A DNA stretch of 9,931 nt from Lysobacteraceae bacterium (GCA_017990865.1 JAGNNB010000078.1:1-9931), one strand, 5' to 3'. Positions 1-7,711 are shown, counted from the first letter of the stretch. The notes: generated by a model from the letters alone, not told the origin. Made by a program: numbers and translations.

Positions 1-785
1 AACAGACTCAAATCCCAAGCGAGTCGACGCAAATCCAGCAGTGCGGACGTCAGCGCGTCGATCGCCGCCATCTCGAATTTGCCGCGCGACAACTGCGCGT
101 AAGCGGCCGAGACTTGCAGACGTCCGAACCCCAGCGCTTGCGTGACGTGGTCGCGATCGAGCGGCAGATTCACGCCGTAACCCGCGGCGCTGCCGAGCGG
201 ATTGGCGTCCACCCAAGTCAGCGTGTCGCGCGCGCGCTGCGCATCGTCGATAAACCCTTCGGCCCAGGCCGCCCACCACATCCCCAGCGACGACGCGACC
301 GCGCGCTGCAAATGGGTATAGCCCGGCAACGGCAGCGACGCTTCGGCCTCCGCGCGCGCAAGCGCGACCTGCGCGCACTCGACGCACAGCGCATGCAATC
401 GTGCGAGGCGATCCTTCAACCACAGCCGCGTCGCGACGAGGATTTGATCGTTGCGGCTGCGTCCGGTGTGGATCTTGCGACCGGCATCGCCCAGGCGTTC
501 GATCAGTCGCGCTTCGATCGCCGAGTGACCATCTTCGAATCGTTCGTCGAGCACGAAGTCGCCGGTGCGGAAATCTTCGGCGAGGCTCGTCAATTCGACA
601 TCGATTCCGGCGAGCTCGTCGGCGGCGAGGATGCCGATGCGGAGTAACCCATGCGCATGCGCGCGACTGGCCTCGATATCGAACAAAAAGAATTCGCGAT
701 CGAGCACCACGTCCTCGCCCGCGAGGAAGCGTTGAATGCGATCGTCGACCTTCACGCCGGGTTTTTGCCAAAGCAGATCGGACAT
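1..785 (-). CDS. argH: Argininosuccinate lyase, C-terminus beyond window
   Basis: ArgH cleaves argininosuccinate to arginine and fumarate, the last step of arginine synthesis, as a cytosolic tetramer of the fumarase/aspartase superfamily. Translating from the ATG at 785 gives 261 codons that run off the left edge. Visible motifs are EDGHSAIE (residues 84-91), TGRSRNDQ (107-114), GYTHLQ with the conserved His158 (155-160), and [10 protein letters not shown] (195-204). The flexible signature loop (GSSxMPxKxNP in the family) lies outside the window, as does roughly the last 40% of the protein. EDGHSAIE replaces the more usual EDVHxxIE, which I associate with the xanthomonad-type enzyme. It is last in this arg cluster, 300 nt after argC, and that gap is filled with repeats, so it may be read by passage through the repeats or from its own promoter. 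The Shine-Dalgarno is weak (GGAA only). Identity is very secure. Confidence 0.97.
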   Translation of the reverse strand, partial: MSDLLWQKPGVKVDDRIQRFLAGEDVVLDREFFLFDIEASRAHAHGLLRIGILAADELAGIDVELTSLAEDFRTGDFVLDERFEDGHSAIEARLIERLGDAGRKIHTGRSRNDQILVATRLWLKDRLARLHALCVECAQVALARAEAEASLPLPGYTHLQRAVASSLGMWWAAWAEGFIDDAQRARDTLTWVDANPLGSAAGYGVNLPLDRDHVTQALGFGRLQVSAAYAQLSRGKFEMAAIDALTSALLDLRRLAWDLSL

Positions 786-792
786 GGGAATT

Positions 793-820
793 CCGTGAAC
801 TGTGAACGATGAATCGTGAA
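793..820 (-). repeat. Four-copy 7-bp tandem repeat directly upstream of argH
   Basis: Read on the minus strand, 820 to 793 is four consecutive heptamers: TTCACGA, TTCATCG, TTCACAG, TTCACGG. They end 7 nt before the argH ATG at 785, so they fill the place where the ribosome binding site and early leader should be. The consensus is TTCACGG or TTCACGA. Function is unknown. It could simply be a low-complexity intergenic repeat. Confidence 0.8.
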
Positions 821-868
821 AGTATCCGCTATACCGCGCACGTTATCGCGCTTAACGCCGGGGGTTCT

Positions 869-969
869 CCCTCCCTTTCGCCATAGGCGAAGGGGAGGGT
901 TGGGGAGGGGGGCTCTAACGCCGAAACGACCCCCTCCCAACCTCCCCCTGCGCTTCGCGCAAGGGGAGG
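869..969. repeat. Compound REP-like palindromic element (copy 1, argC-argH gap)
   Basis: Two hairpins face each other in inverted orientation. The first pairs 869-882 with 886-899 around a 3-nt loop (14 bp, one G-T pair). The second pairs 941-953 with 957-969 around a 3-nt loop (one mismatch). Between them, 898-911 (G-rich) is complementary to about 930-942 (C-rich), so the whole element can fold into one cruciform. The two halves are inverted copies of one unit of about 40 nt. A second copy with the same layout lies at 6468-6555. Such C/G-rich palindromes are common between genes in Xanthomonadales. The element gives rise to a spurious ORF on the minus strand that I do not annotate. Confidence 0.85.
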
Positions 970-986
970 AAAAAAGCACACTACGC

Positions 987-1029
987 TTCGAATAAGCATG
1001 CAGCGAACGGAAAGTATGCTTTCTTCGAA
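987..1029. repeat. Imperfect inverted repeat downstream of argC
   Basis: The arms are 987-992 (TTCGAA) plus 994-999 (AAGCAT), pairing with 1016-1021 (ATGCTT) plus 1024-1029 (TTCGAA). This gives 12 bp with a small internal loop and a 16-nt apical loop. On the minus strand it lies 57 nt after the argC stop, and a run of six T (975-970) follows 11 nt after the stem. That is too far for a classical intrinsic terminator, though it may slow or partly end transcription before argH. It could instead be the edge of a small non-autonomous element next to the REP-like palindrome. The rest of the gap (1030-1085) shows only a short palindrome, GCGTTAACGC, at 1051-1060. Confidence 0.6.
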
Positions 1030-1085
1030 TGCGGCGAACGTATCTTTGACGCGTTAACGCACAAACCAGACAATGAAACGTCCGT

Positions 1086-2075
1086 TCACATCACTTCGAA
1101 TGGAATACCGGCGAATTCGTCCAAACCGAAGGCGATATTCAGATTCTGCAACGCCTGCGTGGCCGCGCCCTTGAGCAAATTATCTTCGGTCGCGACCACC
1201 ACCAAGCGCTTACCGTCCTCGGACAGCGCGAAACCGCCGATCTCGACATGATGCCGGCCCGCGATGCGGCTCACCCAAGGCGCGTCGTCGAGCACGCGCA
1301 CCAGGGGTTCGCCTGCGTAGGCGTCACGGTAACGCGCGAGGACGGCCTCGCGCGTCGTTGACGCGGACAGGTGCAGATTCGCGGTGATCGTGATTCCGCG
1401 AAAATGCGACGCGACATGCGGCATGAACTCGACCGAATGCCCGAGATGACGCGTGACTTCGCGCTCGTGGACATGGCCGGTCAAGGCGTACGGCATCAGA
1501 TTGTCGCGCAGCTTTTCGGGATCGTTCTTGTCGGACGGCGATGTGCCCGCACCGGAGTATCCCGACACGCCAAAACACTGCGCCGGCCCGAGCAGCGCGC
1601 CGCGCATCGGCGCGACCGCCAATTGCATTGCGGTGGCATAACACCCAGGGTTGCTGATGCGGCGCTGGCCACGGTACGCGCCGCGCGTGAGTTCGGGCAG
1701 CCCGTAATACCAGCCGTCATCGAAACGATAATCGGCGGAGAGATCGATCAGCACGGGCTGCGCGTACGCGGGATCGACGGCTGTGTCATCAAATGCGGCA
1801 TCGAACGCGGCGACGCAGGCCGCGGCTTTTCCGTTCGGCAAGGCCAGCACCACCGCGTCCGCGCCGAGCGTCGGCAAGGCCTCGTTCGACGGCGATGTAT
1901 AGCGCAGATCGCCGCGATAGCTGTCGATGTGCGCATCGAGTCGCTGACCGTCGAGCTCGCGCGAGCCCACATACGCCAATTCGAGATGCGGATGTGCAGC
2001 GATCAAGCGAATCAATTCGGCGCCGACATACCCGCGCGCGCCCACGATACCGACTCGTAACTTCGACGCGCTCAT
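1086..2075 (-). CDS. argC: N-acetyl-gamma-glutamyl-phosphate reductase
   Basis: ArgC reduces N-acetylglutamyl-5-phosphate to the semialdehyde with NADPH, the third step of arginine synthesis, in the cytosol. The 329-residue product is of normal family length. It opens with a Rossmann nucleotide-binding loop ([10 protein letters not shown], 11-20) and has the catalytic cysteine in SNPGCYAT (Cys145). GYSGAG and [11 protein letters not shown] (about 172-192) and the His-rich segment HVHERE (201-206) fill the substrate side. The ATG at 2075 is chosen because it starts directly before the conserved N-terminus and follows a strong GGGAGGG Shine-Dalgarno (2090-2084). It overlaps the GNAT stop by 4 nt (ATGA). 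The reading frame stays open further upstream inside the GNAT gene, but that part has no ArgC homology. Translational coupling to the GNAT gene is likely. Confidence 0.97.
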   Translation of the reverse strand: MSASKLRVGIVGARGYVGAELIRLIAAHPHLELAYVGSRELDGQRLDAHIDSYRGDLRYTSPSNEALPTLGADAVVLALPNGKAAACVAAFDAAFDDTAVDPAYAQPVLIDLSADYRFDDGWYYGLPELTRGAYRGQRRISNPGCYATAMQLAVAPMRGALLGPAQCFGVSGYSGAGTSPSDKNDPEKLRDNLMPYALTGHVHEREVTRHLGHSVEFMPHVASHFRGITITANLHLSASTTREAVLARYRDAYAGEPLVRVLDDAPWVSRIAGRHHVEIGGFALSEDGKRLVVVATEDNLLKGAATQALQNLNIAFGLDEFAGIPFEVM

Positions 2076-2704
2076 GTCGCGAGCCCTCCCAACTTTTCTT
2101 CCAAGCGTACGCGTAACGCAGGCCATTCGGCGCGCAGAATCGAATAAACGACGGTGTCGCGCAGGGAACCGTCGCGATGGCGCATGTGCGCGCGCAGCGT
2201 GCCGTCGCGCTTGGCGCCCAAGCGTTCGATCGCGGCCTGCGAACGCAGGTTCTCGTGACTGGTTTCGAACGTCACCGACTCGCAGCCCATCGCATCGAAC
2301 GCATGCGCGAGCAGCAACAGTTTCGCCTCGGTATTCAAAGCAGTTCGCTGCGCGCGCGAGGCGTACCAGGTGTAACCGATCTTGACCCGCGGCACGCCGC
2401 GATCGATATCGTAATAGCGCGTACTGCCGACAACGACGCCCTCGGCATCGAGCACTGCGAACGGCCACGCGACGCCCGCATCGCGCTGCGCGAGCGCCGC
2501 GTCGATGTAGGCCTCGGCCTCGCCCGGCTGCGGACCCGGCACGCTGGTGTAGCGCAGTGTCCACAACTCGCCGTCGGCTGCGGCCTTGCGTAACGTATCC
2601 GCGTGATCGGCGCACAGCGCGTCCAATCGCACATGACGACCGCGCAAGGTCGGCGGCGACCATGCCGATATGAGCGAATTCGCGGTCGCTTCGTGTATCG
2701 TCAT
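2072..2704 (-). CDS. GNAT-family N-acetyltransferase of unknown substrate (RimJ/RimL-like)
   Basis: A 210-residue protein with the fold signature of the Acetyltransf_3/RimJ-RimL branch of GNAT enzymes, which move an acetyl group from acetyl-CoA to an amine. An opening strand ([11 protein letters not shown], 20-30) leads to the core beta strand KIGYTWY (about 107-113). The acetyl-CoA segment around residues 114-130 ([13 protein letters not shown]) replaces the textbook Q/RxxGxG/A loop with a variant. The C-terminal half carries [19 protein letters not shown], a typical RimL-type ending. It starts 3 nt after the argB stop and overlaps argC by 4 nt, so it is made together with them. To my knowledge xanthomonad arg clusters keep this gene at this place, but no arginine-pathway step needs it. 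The substrate cannot be told from sequence: a protein N-terminus, an amino acid or another small amine are all possible. Confidence 0.9.
   Translation of the reverse strand: MTIHEATANSLISAWSPPTLRGRHVRLDALCADHADTLRKAAADGELWTLRYTSVPGPQPGEAEAYIDAALAQRDAGVAWPFAVLDAEGVVVGSTRYYDIDRGVPRVKIGYTWYASRAQRTALNTEAKLLLLAHAFDAMGCESVTFETSHENLRSQAAIERLGAKRDGTLRAHMRHRDGSLRDTVVYSILRAEWPALRVRLEEKLGGLAT
2084..2090 (-). promoter_or_regulatory. Shine-Dalgarno site of argC inside the GNAT gene
   Basis: GGGAGGG on the minus strand lies 8 nt before the argC ATG and within the last codons of the upstream GNAT gene. It is the clearest ribosome binding site in the arg cluster. Most other genes here have weak or unrecognisable sites. 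It settles the argC start and suggests argC can be initiated independently as well as by coupling. Confidence 0.7.
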
Positions 2705-2707
2705 CGT

Positions 2708-4075
2708 TCAATCCGTCAACGTCGCCGGCCGCTGACGGCAATGTTCGAGGCAAGCGCGGATCGTCGCGATGCCGTCGCCGTCCACATCACCCAAACCGTA
2801 CCAGTACGCGCGCCAATACGATTGCTTGACGCTGCCGTCGGCCTCGGCGTCGTAGAAGCTGTTGATCGGGTTGCCTCGGCGCGAGCGCCAGAACAGCCGC
2901 GGCTGCGCATCGCGCATCAACTGCCATACCGCGCGACCGAGGCCTTCGCCCTGCGCATCGTCCAGGACCGCGAATTTATCGAGATATGGCACGCCGCCTT
3001 CTTCGGTCAGGATGACCGCAGCGCGATAATTCTCGCTCACGTAGGCGTGATGCAGCCGAGTGCGCTCGAAGTAATCCGGCACCAGTTTGCGACCGAACGC
3101 CGATTCGATGAGCTCACGCAAACGCGGTTGGTCGAGCGCGTCCCACGAGGTCGCCTGCAGCACGCGCTCGCCGCGCCGTACCAGCGTTCCGGAACCTTTG
3201 TGCGTGAACAATTCCTTCGCCAATTCGTCCGGGCGGGTGATCGATACCGATGAGGACAGCGGCAGCGCATCCAGCAGCGACTTGATCTGCTCGATCTTCA
3301 CCCGCATGCCGCCGTTGATCCACGGCTGCGCCATCAGCGCATCGTATTCGGTCGAGAGATTGATCGAGTCGATCACCTTGCCTTCGCCGTCGAGCAACCC
3401 CCCGGTGCCGGTAAGGAACACGATTTTGTACGGCTGCAGTTTCTGCACCAGTTCGTTCGCGGCAAAGTCCGCATTGACGTTGAGGATCTGCCCGCCCGCG
3501 GTTTCGCCGAGGCTGGCGATCACCGGGATCGAACCGGCTTGCAAACTGGCGTAAATCGGCGCGAGATCGACTTCGCGCACTTCGCCGACCAAGCCGTAGA
3601 CCTCGCGATCGAGATATTCGGCCTCGAACACGCCGCTCACGATCGAGGTCGCGCGCGCGTCCTGCGCCTGCAGCGCCTCGACCAGCTTCAGATTCTGCGC
3701 ATGGAACACGCGGCGCACGATGGCGAGCGCTTCCGGCGAAGTCACGCGCAAGCCGTCGACCGTCCGCTTGACGATGCCCGCGGCGGACAACTCCTCGTCG
3801 AGCTGCGGCCCGGCGCCGTGGATGACGATGGGCGTCAGTCCCACGTCCTGCAGGAAAGCGAGCGATGAGGTCAGCGCATCCAGATCGTCGCGCAGCACCG
3901 CGCCGCCGACTTTCACCACCGCGAATCGCGCGGCGTCGAGCTGCGAGAAGCGCTTGAGGTATTGCGAAATTTCTTTCGCGCCGGTCATGCCGGACAGCAG
4001 GCGCACGATGGTCTGCCGCGTTTGCGGATCGTGGACTTTGTGATCGAAACCGCGCTGGTTGAAAACGGGGGTCAT
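2708..4075 (-). CDS. argB: Bifunctional N-acetylglutamate synthase / N-acetylglutamate kinase (NAGS-K)
   Basis: This 455-residue fusion would make N-acetylglutamate from glutamate and acetyl-CoA and then phosphorylate it, the first two steps of arginine synthesis. Residues 15-48 form the amphipathic N-terminal helix typical of arginine-sensitive enzymes. An amino-acid kinase domain follows: KVGGAV (55-60), HGAGPQ (86-91), NVNADFAA (199-206) and GGMRVK (255-260). After a linker ([11 protein letters not shown], 289-299) comes a GNAT domain from about 302 to 445, with LDKFAV (365-370), [10 protein letters not shown] (375-384) as the acetyl-CoA region, and [16 protein letters not shown] (400-415). 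This is the vertebrate-like layout described for xanthomonads, not E. coli ArgA plus ArgB. The ATG at 4075 overlaps the argE stop as ATGA. The frame is open further upstream, but only as a shadow of argE. Feedback inhibition by arginine is expected from the family. Confidence 0.96.
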   Translation of the reverse strand: MTPVFNQRGFDHKVHDPQTRQTIVRLLSGMTGAKEISQYLKRFSQLDAARFAVVKVGGAVLRDDLDALTSSLAFLQDVGLTPIVIHGAGPQLDEELSAAGIVKRTVDGLRVTSPEALAIVRRVFHAQNLKLVEALQAQDARATSIVSGVFEAEYLDREVYGLVGEVREVDLAPIYASLQAGSIPVIASLGETAGGQILNVNADFAANELVQKLQPYKIVFLTGTGGLLDGEGKVIDSINLSTEYDALMAQPWINGGMRVKIEQIKSLLDALPLSSSVSITRPDELAKELFTHKGSGTLVRRGERVLQATSWDALDQPRLRELIESAFGRKLVPDYFERTRLHHAYVSENYRAAVILTEEGGVPYLDKFAVLDDAQGEGLGRAVWQLMRDAQPRLFWRSRRGNPINSFYDAEADGSVKQSYWRAYWYGLGDVDGDGIATIRACLEHCRQRPATLTD

Positions 4076-5172
4076 TGCGATGGTGTTCCGTCGAGGATAC
4101 GAACGATGGACGCGGCGTAGCGTTCGAGTTGATCGAGCGCGACCCATTCGTCGGCGGTGTGCGCCTGTGCGATATCGCCCGGGCCGTACACGAAAGCGGT
4201 GAGACCGGCGGCGGAGAACAACGACGCTTCGGTCCAGAAATCGACCGCATTGCCGATCGGCAAGCCGAGTTCGTCGGCGAGATCGCGCGCGCCAAGGCGA
4301 CGATTCTCGGCGCCCGCAACGTCGCCTGTCGGCAGCGACGGACCGCGGAAGGTTTCTTCGTAATGGGCCAGCGCATCGTCTGCGGCGCAGGCGCGGAACT
4401 GCGCGTGCAGCGTGTCGATATCGTGCGAAGGCAGCGGGCGAAACCCGAAGCGCACTTCGGCGCTGGGCGCGATCACGTTCGCCTTGATGCCGCCCTCGAC
4501 GCGACCGATATTGAACCGCAGCCCGGTCAATCCGCCGAAACGACTGTGCGATTCCGCCTCGACCAGATCGAGCGCGCGTGCGCCCCAACGCATCGCATGA
4601 TGCAACGCATTGGCCTGCAGCGCGTTCGCGCCCGAGGCATGGCCCGCTTGCCCGCGAAAGCGCATCAGCACCGAGGCGATGCCGCGATGCGCGAGCACAG
4701 CTTCGCATTGCGTGGGCTCGGCGACGATCGCTTCGCGAAAGCCATGATGCGAGGCTAGAAACGCAGCGATGCAGCGAGCGTCGTTGGCTTCTTCATCGGT
4801 GGTGAACAAAAACGCCGCATCGCCCGTGGTGCGCGCGGCGGCGACCAGCAGACCCGCCGCCGCGCCTTTGATATCGCAAGCGCCCAGACCGACCGCTGTG
4901 CCGTCGGCTACGCGCAGCGTCAGCGGATCGGCGCTCCAGGCATCCGATGAGGGCACGGTATCCAGATGCACATTGAACACGCGCGTCGGCGTACCGCGCA
5001 CCGCCAGCAACGAGACCGCGCCGGCGCCGTGATCGGTCACGACGCAATCGAAACCGGGCAACTGCGCACGCAGATAATCGAAGATGCCGCCCGTCGGCGC
5101 GATATCGCGCGGCGGGTTGCGGGTATCGAAGGAGACGAGCGCTTCGAGATGCTTGAGGATGTCGTCGAGCAT
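4072..5172 (-). CDS. argE: N-acetylcitrulline (ArgE-type) deacetylase, M20 metallohydrolase
   Basis: A 366-residue M20-family di-zinc amidohydrolase. Metal ligands and catalytic residues are visible: His69 and Asp71 in VHLDTVP, Asp100 in CDIKGAAAG, the acid pair Glu127-Glu128 in TTDEEAND, Glu152 in AEPTQ, and His338 near the C-terminus in AQAHTADEW. The dimerisation (lid) segment lies at about 160-280 ([10 protein letters not shown] at 177-186). Classical ArgE removes acetyl from N-acetylornithine. Next to an AOTCase gene, the family member in Xanthomonas acts on N-acetylcitrulline and yields citrulline for ArgG, and I infer the same here. It follows argG by 65 nt and its stop overlaps the argB start by 4 nt. 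The start at 5172 has no clear Shine-Dalgarno (the upstream bases read ATCCCTTC), but the N-terminus [17 protein letters not shown] is complete for the family. Confidence 0.94.
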   Translation of the reverse strand: MLDDILKHLEALVSFDTRNPPRDIAPTGGIFDYLRAQLPGFDCVVTDHGAGAVSLLAVRGTPTRVFNVHLDTVPSSDAWSADPLTLRVADGTAVGLGACDIKGAAAGLLVAAARTTGDAAFLFTTDEEANDARCIAAFLASHHGFREAIVAEPTQCEAVLAHRGIASVLMRFRGQAGHASGANALQANALHHAMRWGARALDLVEAESHSRFGGLTGLRFNIGRVEGGIKANVIAPSAEVRFGFRPLPSHDIDTLHAQFRACAADDALAHYEETFRGPSLPTGDVAGAENRRLGARDLADELGLPIGNAVDFWTEASLFSAAGLTAFVYGPGDIAQAHTADEWVALDQLERYAASIVRILDGTPSQ

Positions 5173-5218
5173 GAAGGGATATCGATCTGTTCTGTAGAGG
5201 CGTTAGCGGAGAGGGATC

Positions 5219-5237
5219 AGCGGAGCTGCGCTCCGCT
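5219..5237. repeat. REP-like hairpin abutting the argG stop codon
   Basis: AGCGGAGC (5219-5226) pairs perfectly with GCTCCGCT (5230-5237) around a 3-nt loop. On the minus strand the motif reads GTAGAGCGGAGC, where the TAG is the argG stop (5240-5238). No T-run follows, so it is not an intrinsic terminator. It resembles the GTAG-led REP units of xanthomonads and pseudomonads. It may protect the argG mRNA 3' end or adjust expression between argG and argE. The rest of the 65-nt gap shows nothing else. Confidence 0.65.
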
Positions 5238-6446
5238 CTACGGGCTAGGCGTTCCGCCGTTCACTTCGGCCCACAGGGTGCTGCTCATACCGAACAGTTT
5301 GATGAAGCCCTCGGCCTCTTCCACGCCCCAGTCCGCCGATTGCGCGTAGGTCGCGCCCTTGGCGTTGAGGATGTGCGGCGAGCGCACGGCCACCGCATCG
5401 ACGCGGCTGCCGCGGGTTTCCAACACCACTTCGCCGTTGACCTTGCGCTGCGACGAGGCGAGGAAGGCTTCGAGGTCGGTTTTCAACGGATCGTGCCAGA
5501 ACCCTTCATACACCAACTCCACCCATTTGCGCGCGACCTCGGGTTTGAAGCGGTTTTGCTGTTTGGTCAGCACCGCTTCTTCCAGCGCGCGATGCGCGGC
5601 GAGCAACGCGGTCAAGCCCGGCGCTTCGTAGACGATGCGGCCCTTCAAGCCGATGGTGGTGTCGCCGGTGTACATGCCGCGACCGACACCGTAGGGCGCG
5701 AACAGCGCGTTGAGTTTGGCGAGGATCTGCGCGCCGAGCATGACGTGGCCGTCGAGCGCGACCGCTTCGCCTTCGACGAAGCGCAAGGTCACCTGCAGGG
5801 GCGACTCCGGCCATTCGCTGCGCGGTGCGCACCAGCCTCGCGCGCCTTCGCCGGGCGCTTCCCAGCGATCGATCTCGCCGCCGGACATCGTCAAACCGAG
5901 CAGATTCTCGTTGATGGTGTACGCCTTCTGCTTGGCGCGCACGCCGAAGCCGCGCTCTTCCAGATACGCCTGTTCGTAAGCGCGGGTCTGGGTATGTTCT
6001 TTCTGGATTTCGCGGATCGGCGCGACGATGCGGTAATCGCCGCTGGCTTTCACCGCGAGGTCGAAACGCACTTGATCGTTGCCCATGCCGGTGCAGCCGT
6101 GCGCGATCGCGTTGGTGCCCAACGCCTGCGCGCGCGCCAGCGACGCATCGACGATCAAATAGCGATCCGATACCAGCAGCGGATACTGTCCCTGATACGC
6201 CTCGCCCGCCCACACGAACGGTTTGACGAAGCCGTCCCACAGCGCAGGGCCGCCATCGATGGTGAGATGCGAGGCGACACCCAGTTCCTGCGCGCGCGCT
6301 TCGATGTAGGCGCGCTCTTCGGCATCCACGCCGCCGGTATCGGCGAACACGGTATGCACGTTCCAGCCGCGCTCTTTCAGATACGGCACGCAGAAACTGG
6401 TGTCGAGGCCGCCGGAGAAGGCGAGGACGATGTCTTGACTGGTCAT
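5238..6446 (-). CDS. argG: Argininosuccinate synthase
   Basis: ArgG joins citrulline and aspartate with ATP, giving argininosuccinate, the penultimate step of arginine synthesis. The 402-residue product has the N-type ATP pyrophosphatase P-loop AFSGGLDTS at residues 9-17. It also has the citrulline/aspartate-binding stretch [15 protein letters not shown] (115-129) and [13 protein letters not shown] (188-200). The family's usual GKGNDQ is GMGNDQ here. The segment [11 protein letters not shown] (260-270) marks a divergent ArgG branch that I associate with Xanthomonadales. I place the start at the ATG at 6446, where the conserved N-terminus begins after a weak GAGAG site. The ATG 60 nt upstream would add a Pro/Gly-rich peptide encoded by the palindromic repeat and is rejected. 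The last codons and the stop run into a REP-like hairpin (5219-5237), so the C-terminal tail (GGTPSP) may be partly repeat-derived. Confidence 0.96.
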   Translation of the reverse strand: MTSQDIVLAFSGGLDTSFCVPYLKERGWNVHTVFADTGGVDAEERAYIEARAQELGVASHLTIDGGPALWDGFVKPFVWAGEAYQGQYPLLVSDRYLIVDASLARAQALGTNAIAHGCTGMGNDQVRFDLAVKASGDYRIVAPIREIQKEHTQTRAYEQAYLEERGFGVRAKQKAYTINENLLGLTMSGGEIDRWEAPGEGARGWCAPRSEWPESPLQVTLRFVEGEAVALDGHVMLGAQILAKLNALFAPYGVGRGMYTGDTTIGLKGRIVYEAPGLTALLAAHRALEEAVLTKQQNRFKPEVARKWVELVYEGFWHDPLKTDLEAFLASSQRKVNGEVVLETRGSRVDAVAVRSPHILNAKGATYAQSADWGVEEAEGFIKLFGMSSTLWAEVNGGTPSP

Positions 6447-6467
6447 GGATATCTCTCGTGGTTTGCC

Positions 6468-6555
6468 CCCTCCCCCGCGTGCGGGGGAGGGTTGGGGTGG
6501 GGGCATCGGGATGGCGTCGCCCCCATCCCGGCCTTCCTCCGCATGCGGGGGAAGG
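6468..6555. repeat. Compound REP-like palindromic element (copy 2, argF'-argG gap)
   Basis: Same architecture as the element at 869-969. Hairpin one pairs 6468-6478 with 6481-6491 (11 bp as written, so the loop opens to 4 nt). A G-rich arm at about 6494-6504 is complementary to a C-rich arm at about 6520-6529. Hairpin two pairs 6532-6542 with 6545-6555. Both copies end in a purine-rich G/A tail followed by AAAA and GC. It fills most of the 118-nt gap between argF' and argG. Transcribed as part of the operon it would form a very stable RNA structure. There is no T-tract, so it is not a simple terminator. Confidence 0.85.
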
Positions 6556-6564
6556 AGAAAAGCG

Positions 6565-7569
6565 TTACTGATTCGCGAGCGCAGCCATCACCGCTTTCTG
6601 CACATGCAGGCGATTTTCGGCTTCGTTCACGGCGATGCAGTACGGCGCGTCCATCACCGCGTCGGTGGCCTTAATGTTCCGGCGCAGCGGCAGGCAATGC
6701 GAGAACACGCCGTTGTTCGTGAGCGCCATTTTCCGCTCGTCGACGATGAAATGTTTGTACTGGTCGCGAATGGGTTTTTCGGGTTCCCAATTGCCGAAAT
6801 ACGGCAGCGCACCCCAACTCTTCGCGTACACGACATCCGCGCCCGAATAAGCGCTGTCGATGTCGTGACTGACGGTGAGCGAGCCGCCGTTTTCGGTGAC
6901 GTTCTGCGCAGCCCAGCCCATGTAGCGCTCGTCGAGCGCGTATTCGGGCGTCGGGCACAGCAACGTCACATCCATGCCCATGCGTGTAGCGATGGTCAGC
7001 GCGGAGTTCGCCACGGCGGTATTCAATGCTTTCGGATGGTAGGTCCAGGTCAGTACGTATTTCTTGCCGCGCAGATCGGCGGTGCCGAAATGTTCTTGCA
7101 GCGCCAAGGCGTGCGCCAATTCCTGGCACGGGTGCGTGATCGTTTCCATGTTGATCACCGGCGCGGTCGCGTACTTCGCGAAGCCCTTCAGCACCTTGTC
7201 TTCGCGATCGTTCGCCCAATCGACGAATTTCGGGAAGGCACGCACGCCGATCAGATCGACATAGCGGCTCAATACCTGCGCCACCTCGGCGATGTGCTCC
7301 TCGGTGTCGCCGTCCATCACGGTACCGAGATCGAATTCGATCGGCCATGCGTCCTTGCCCGGCGCCAACACCACGGCATGTCCGCCGAGTTGGAACGCGC
7401 CCAGCTCGAAACTGGTGCGGGTGCGCATCGAAGGGTTGAAGAACACCAGCGCGATCGATTTGCCCTTGAGCTGATCGCCGAGTTTTTCGCGCTTGAAGCG
7501 TCCCGCTTCGGCGAGCGTCGCGTCGAGTTCGGCGCGGGTCCAATCCTGGGTATTCAAAAAGTGCTTCAT
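6565..7569 (-). CDS. argF': N-acetylornithine carbamoyltransferase (AOTCase)
   Basis: This enzyme moves the carbamoyl group of carbamoyl phosphate to N-acetylornithine, giving N-acetylcitrulline; it is not an ordinary ornithine carbamoyltransferase. The 334-residue product reads very much like the Xanthomonas campestris AOTCase I recall. It has the carbamoyl-phosphate site SMRTR (47-51), HPCQ (146-149), WTYHPK (175-180) and HCLPLRR (291-297). AOTCase-specific features are Trp75 in DAWPIEF, which reaches into the neighbouring subunit, Glu90 in GDTEEH (the residue that separates acetyl- from succinyl-specific enzymes), and Lys300, which matches the carboxylated lysine of the X. campestris enzyme. 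It is the first gene of the arg cluster. I choose the ATG at 7569 because the conserved N-terminus (KHFLNTQDW) begins there. An ATG at 7614 would add 15 residues without family support. Neither start has a good Shine-Dalgarno. A terminator and a short ORF lie upstream. Confidence 0.97.
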   Translation of the reverse strand: MKHFLNTQDWTRAELDATLAEAGRFKREKLGDQLKGKSIALVFFNPSMRTRTSFELGAFQLGGHAVVLAPGKDAWPIEFDLGTVMDGDTEEHIAEVAQVLSRYVDLIGVRAFPKFVDWANDREDKVLKGFAKYATAPVINMETITHPCQELAHALALQEHFGTADLRGKKYVLTWTYHPKALNTAVANSALTIATRMGMDVTLLCPTPEYALDERYMGWAAQNVTENGGSLTVSHDIDSAYSGADVVYAKSWGALPYFGNWEPEKPIRDQYKHFIVDERKMALTNNGVFSHCLPLRRNIKATDAVMDAPYCIAVNEAENRLHVQKAVMAALANQ

Positions 7570-7645
7570 CGGCGTGCTCGGGTGTGATGTCTGGAGAAGG
7601 GTGGTCGAGGGCATGCTGTAGAGGGCGTGCTGTCGAAGGCGGCAT

Positions 7646-7675
7646 AACGAAAAGGCCCGGCGGTGAGCCGGGCCT
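7646..7675 (-). terminator. Intrinsic terminator between leader ORF and argF' (possible attenuator)
   Basis: On the minus strand AGGCCCGGC (7675-7667) pairs perfectly with GCCGGGCCT (7661-7653) around a 5-nt loop (TCACC). It is followed at once by TTTTCGTT (7653-7646). This is the best terminator signal in the window. It points toward argF', ending 77 nt before its start codon. It either ends transcripts of the secreted-protein gene 214 nt upstream or acts as the conditional terminator of an argF' leader. Confidence 0.8.
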
Positions 7676-7711
7676 GATCTTGGATTCTGTGTCGCGACGA
7701 GAAGACGACGA

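Noticed and set aside
752..979. 75-codon minus-strand ORF across the argC-argH gap
   Set aside because: Mostly encoded by the palindromic repeat and out of frame with argH; no conserved features.
2076..2753. Upstream extension of the argC frame through the GNAT gene
   Set aside because: Open only by composition; the GNAT frame carries recognisable motifs and argC has a strong Shine-Dalgarno at its own start.
4076..4708. Upstream extension of the argB frame through argE
   Set aside because: Arg- and Ser-rich shadow of argE; the NAGS-K N-terminus begins at 4075 with an ATGA junction.
6447..6506. 20-codon N-terminal extension of argG
   Set aside because: The added peptide is Pro/Gly-rich and encoded by the REP-like element, a frequent prediction artefact; the conserved ArgG N-terminus starts at 6446.
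5340..6674. Plus-strand ORF of 444 codons antisense to argG
   Set aside because: It is the mirror of a well-conserved gene in GC-rich DNA, has no recognisable domain, and runs through the palindromic repeat.
6445..7587. Plus-strand ORF of 380 codons antisense to argF'
   Set aside because: Antisense shadow; its N-terminus is a Pro/Gly-rich peptide encoded by the palindrome, and no family is recognisable.
7570..7614. 15-codon N-terminal extension of argF'
   Set aside because: AOTCase starts at about the KHFLNTQDW segment; the extension has no family support and no ribosome binding site. It is not fully excluded.
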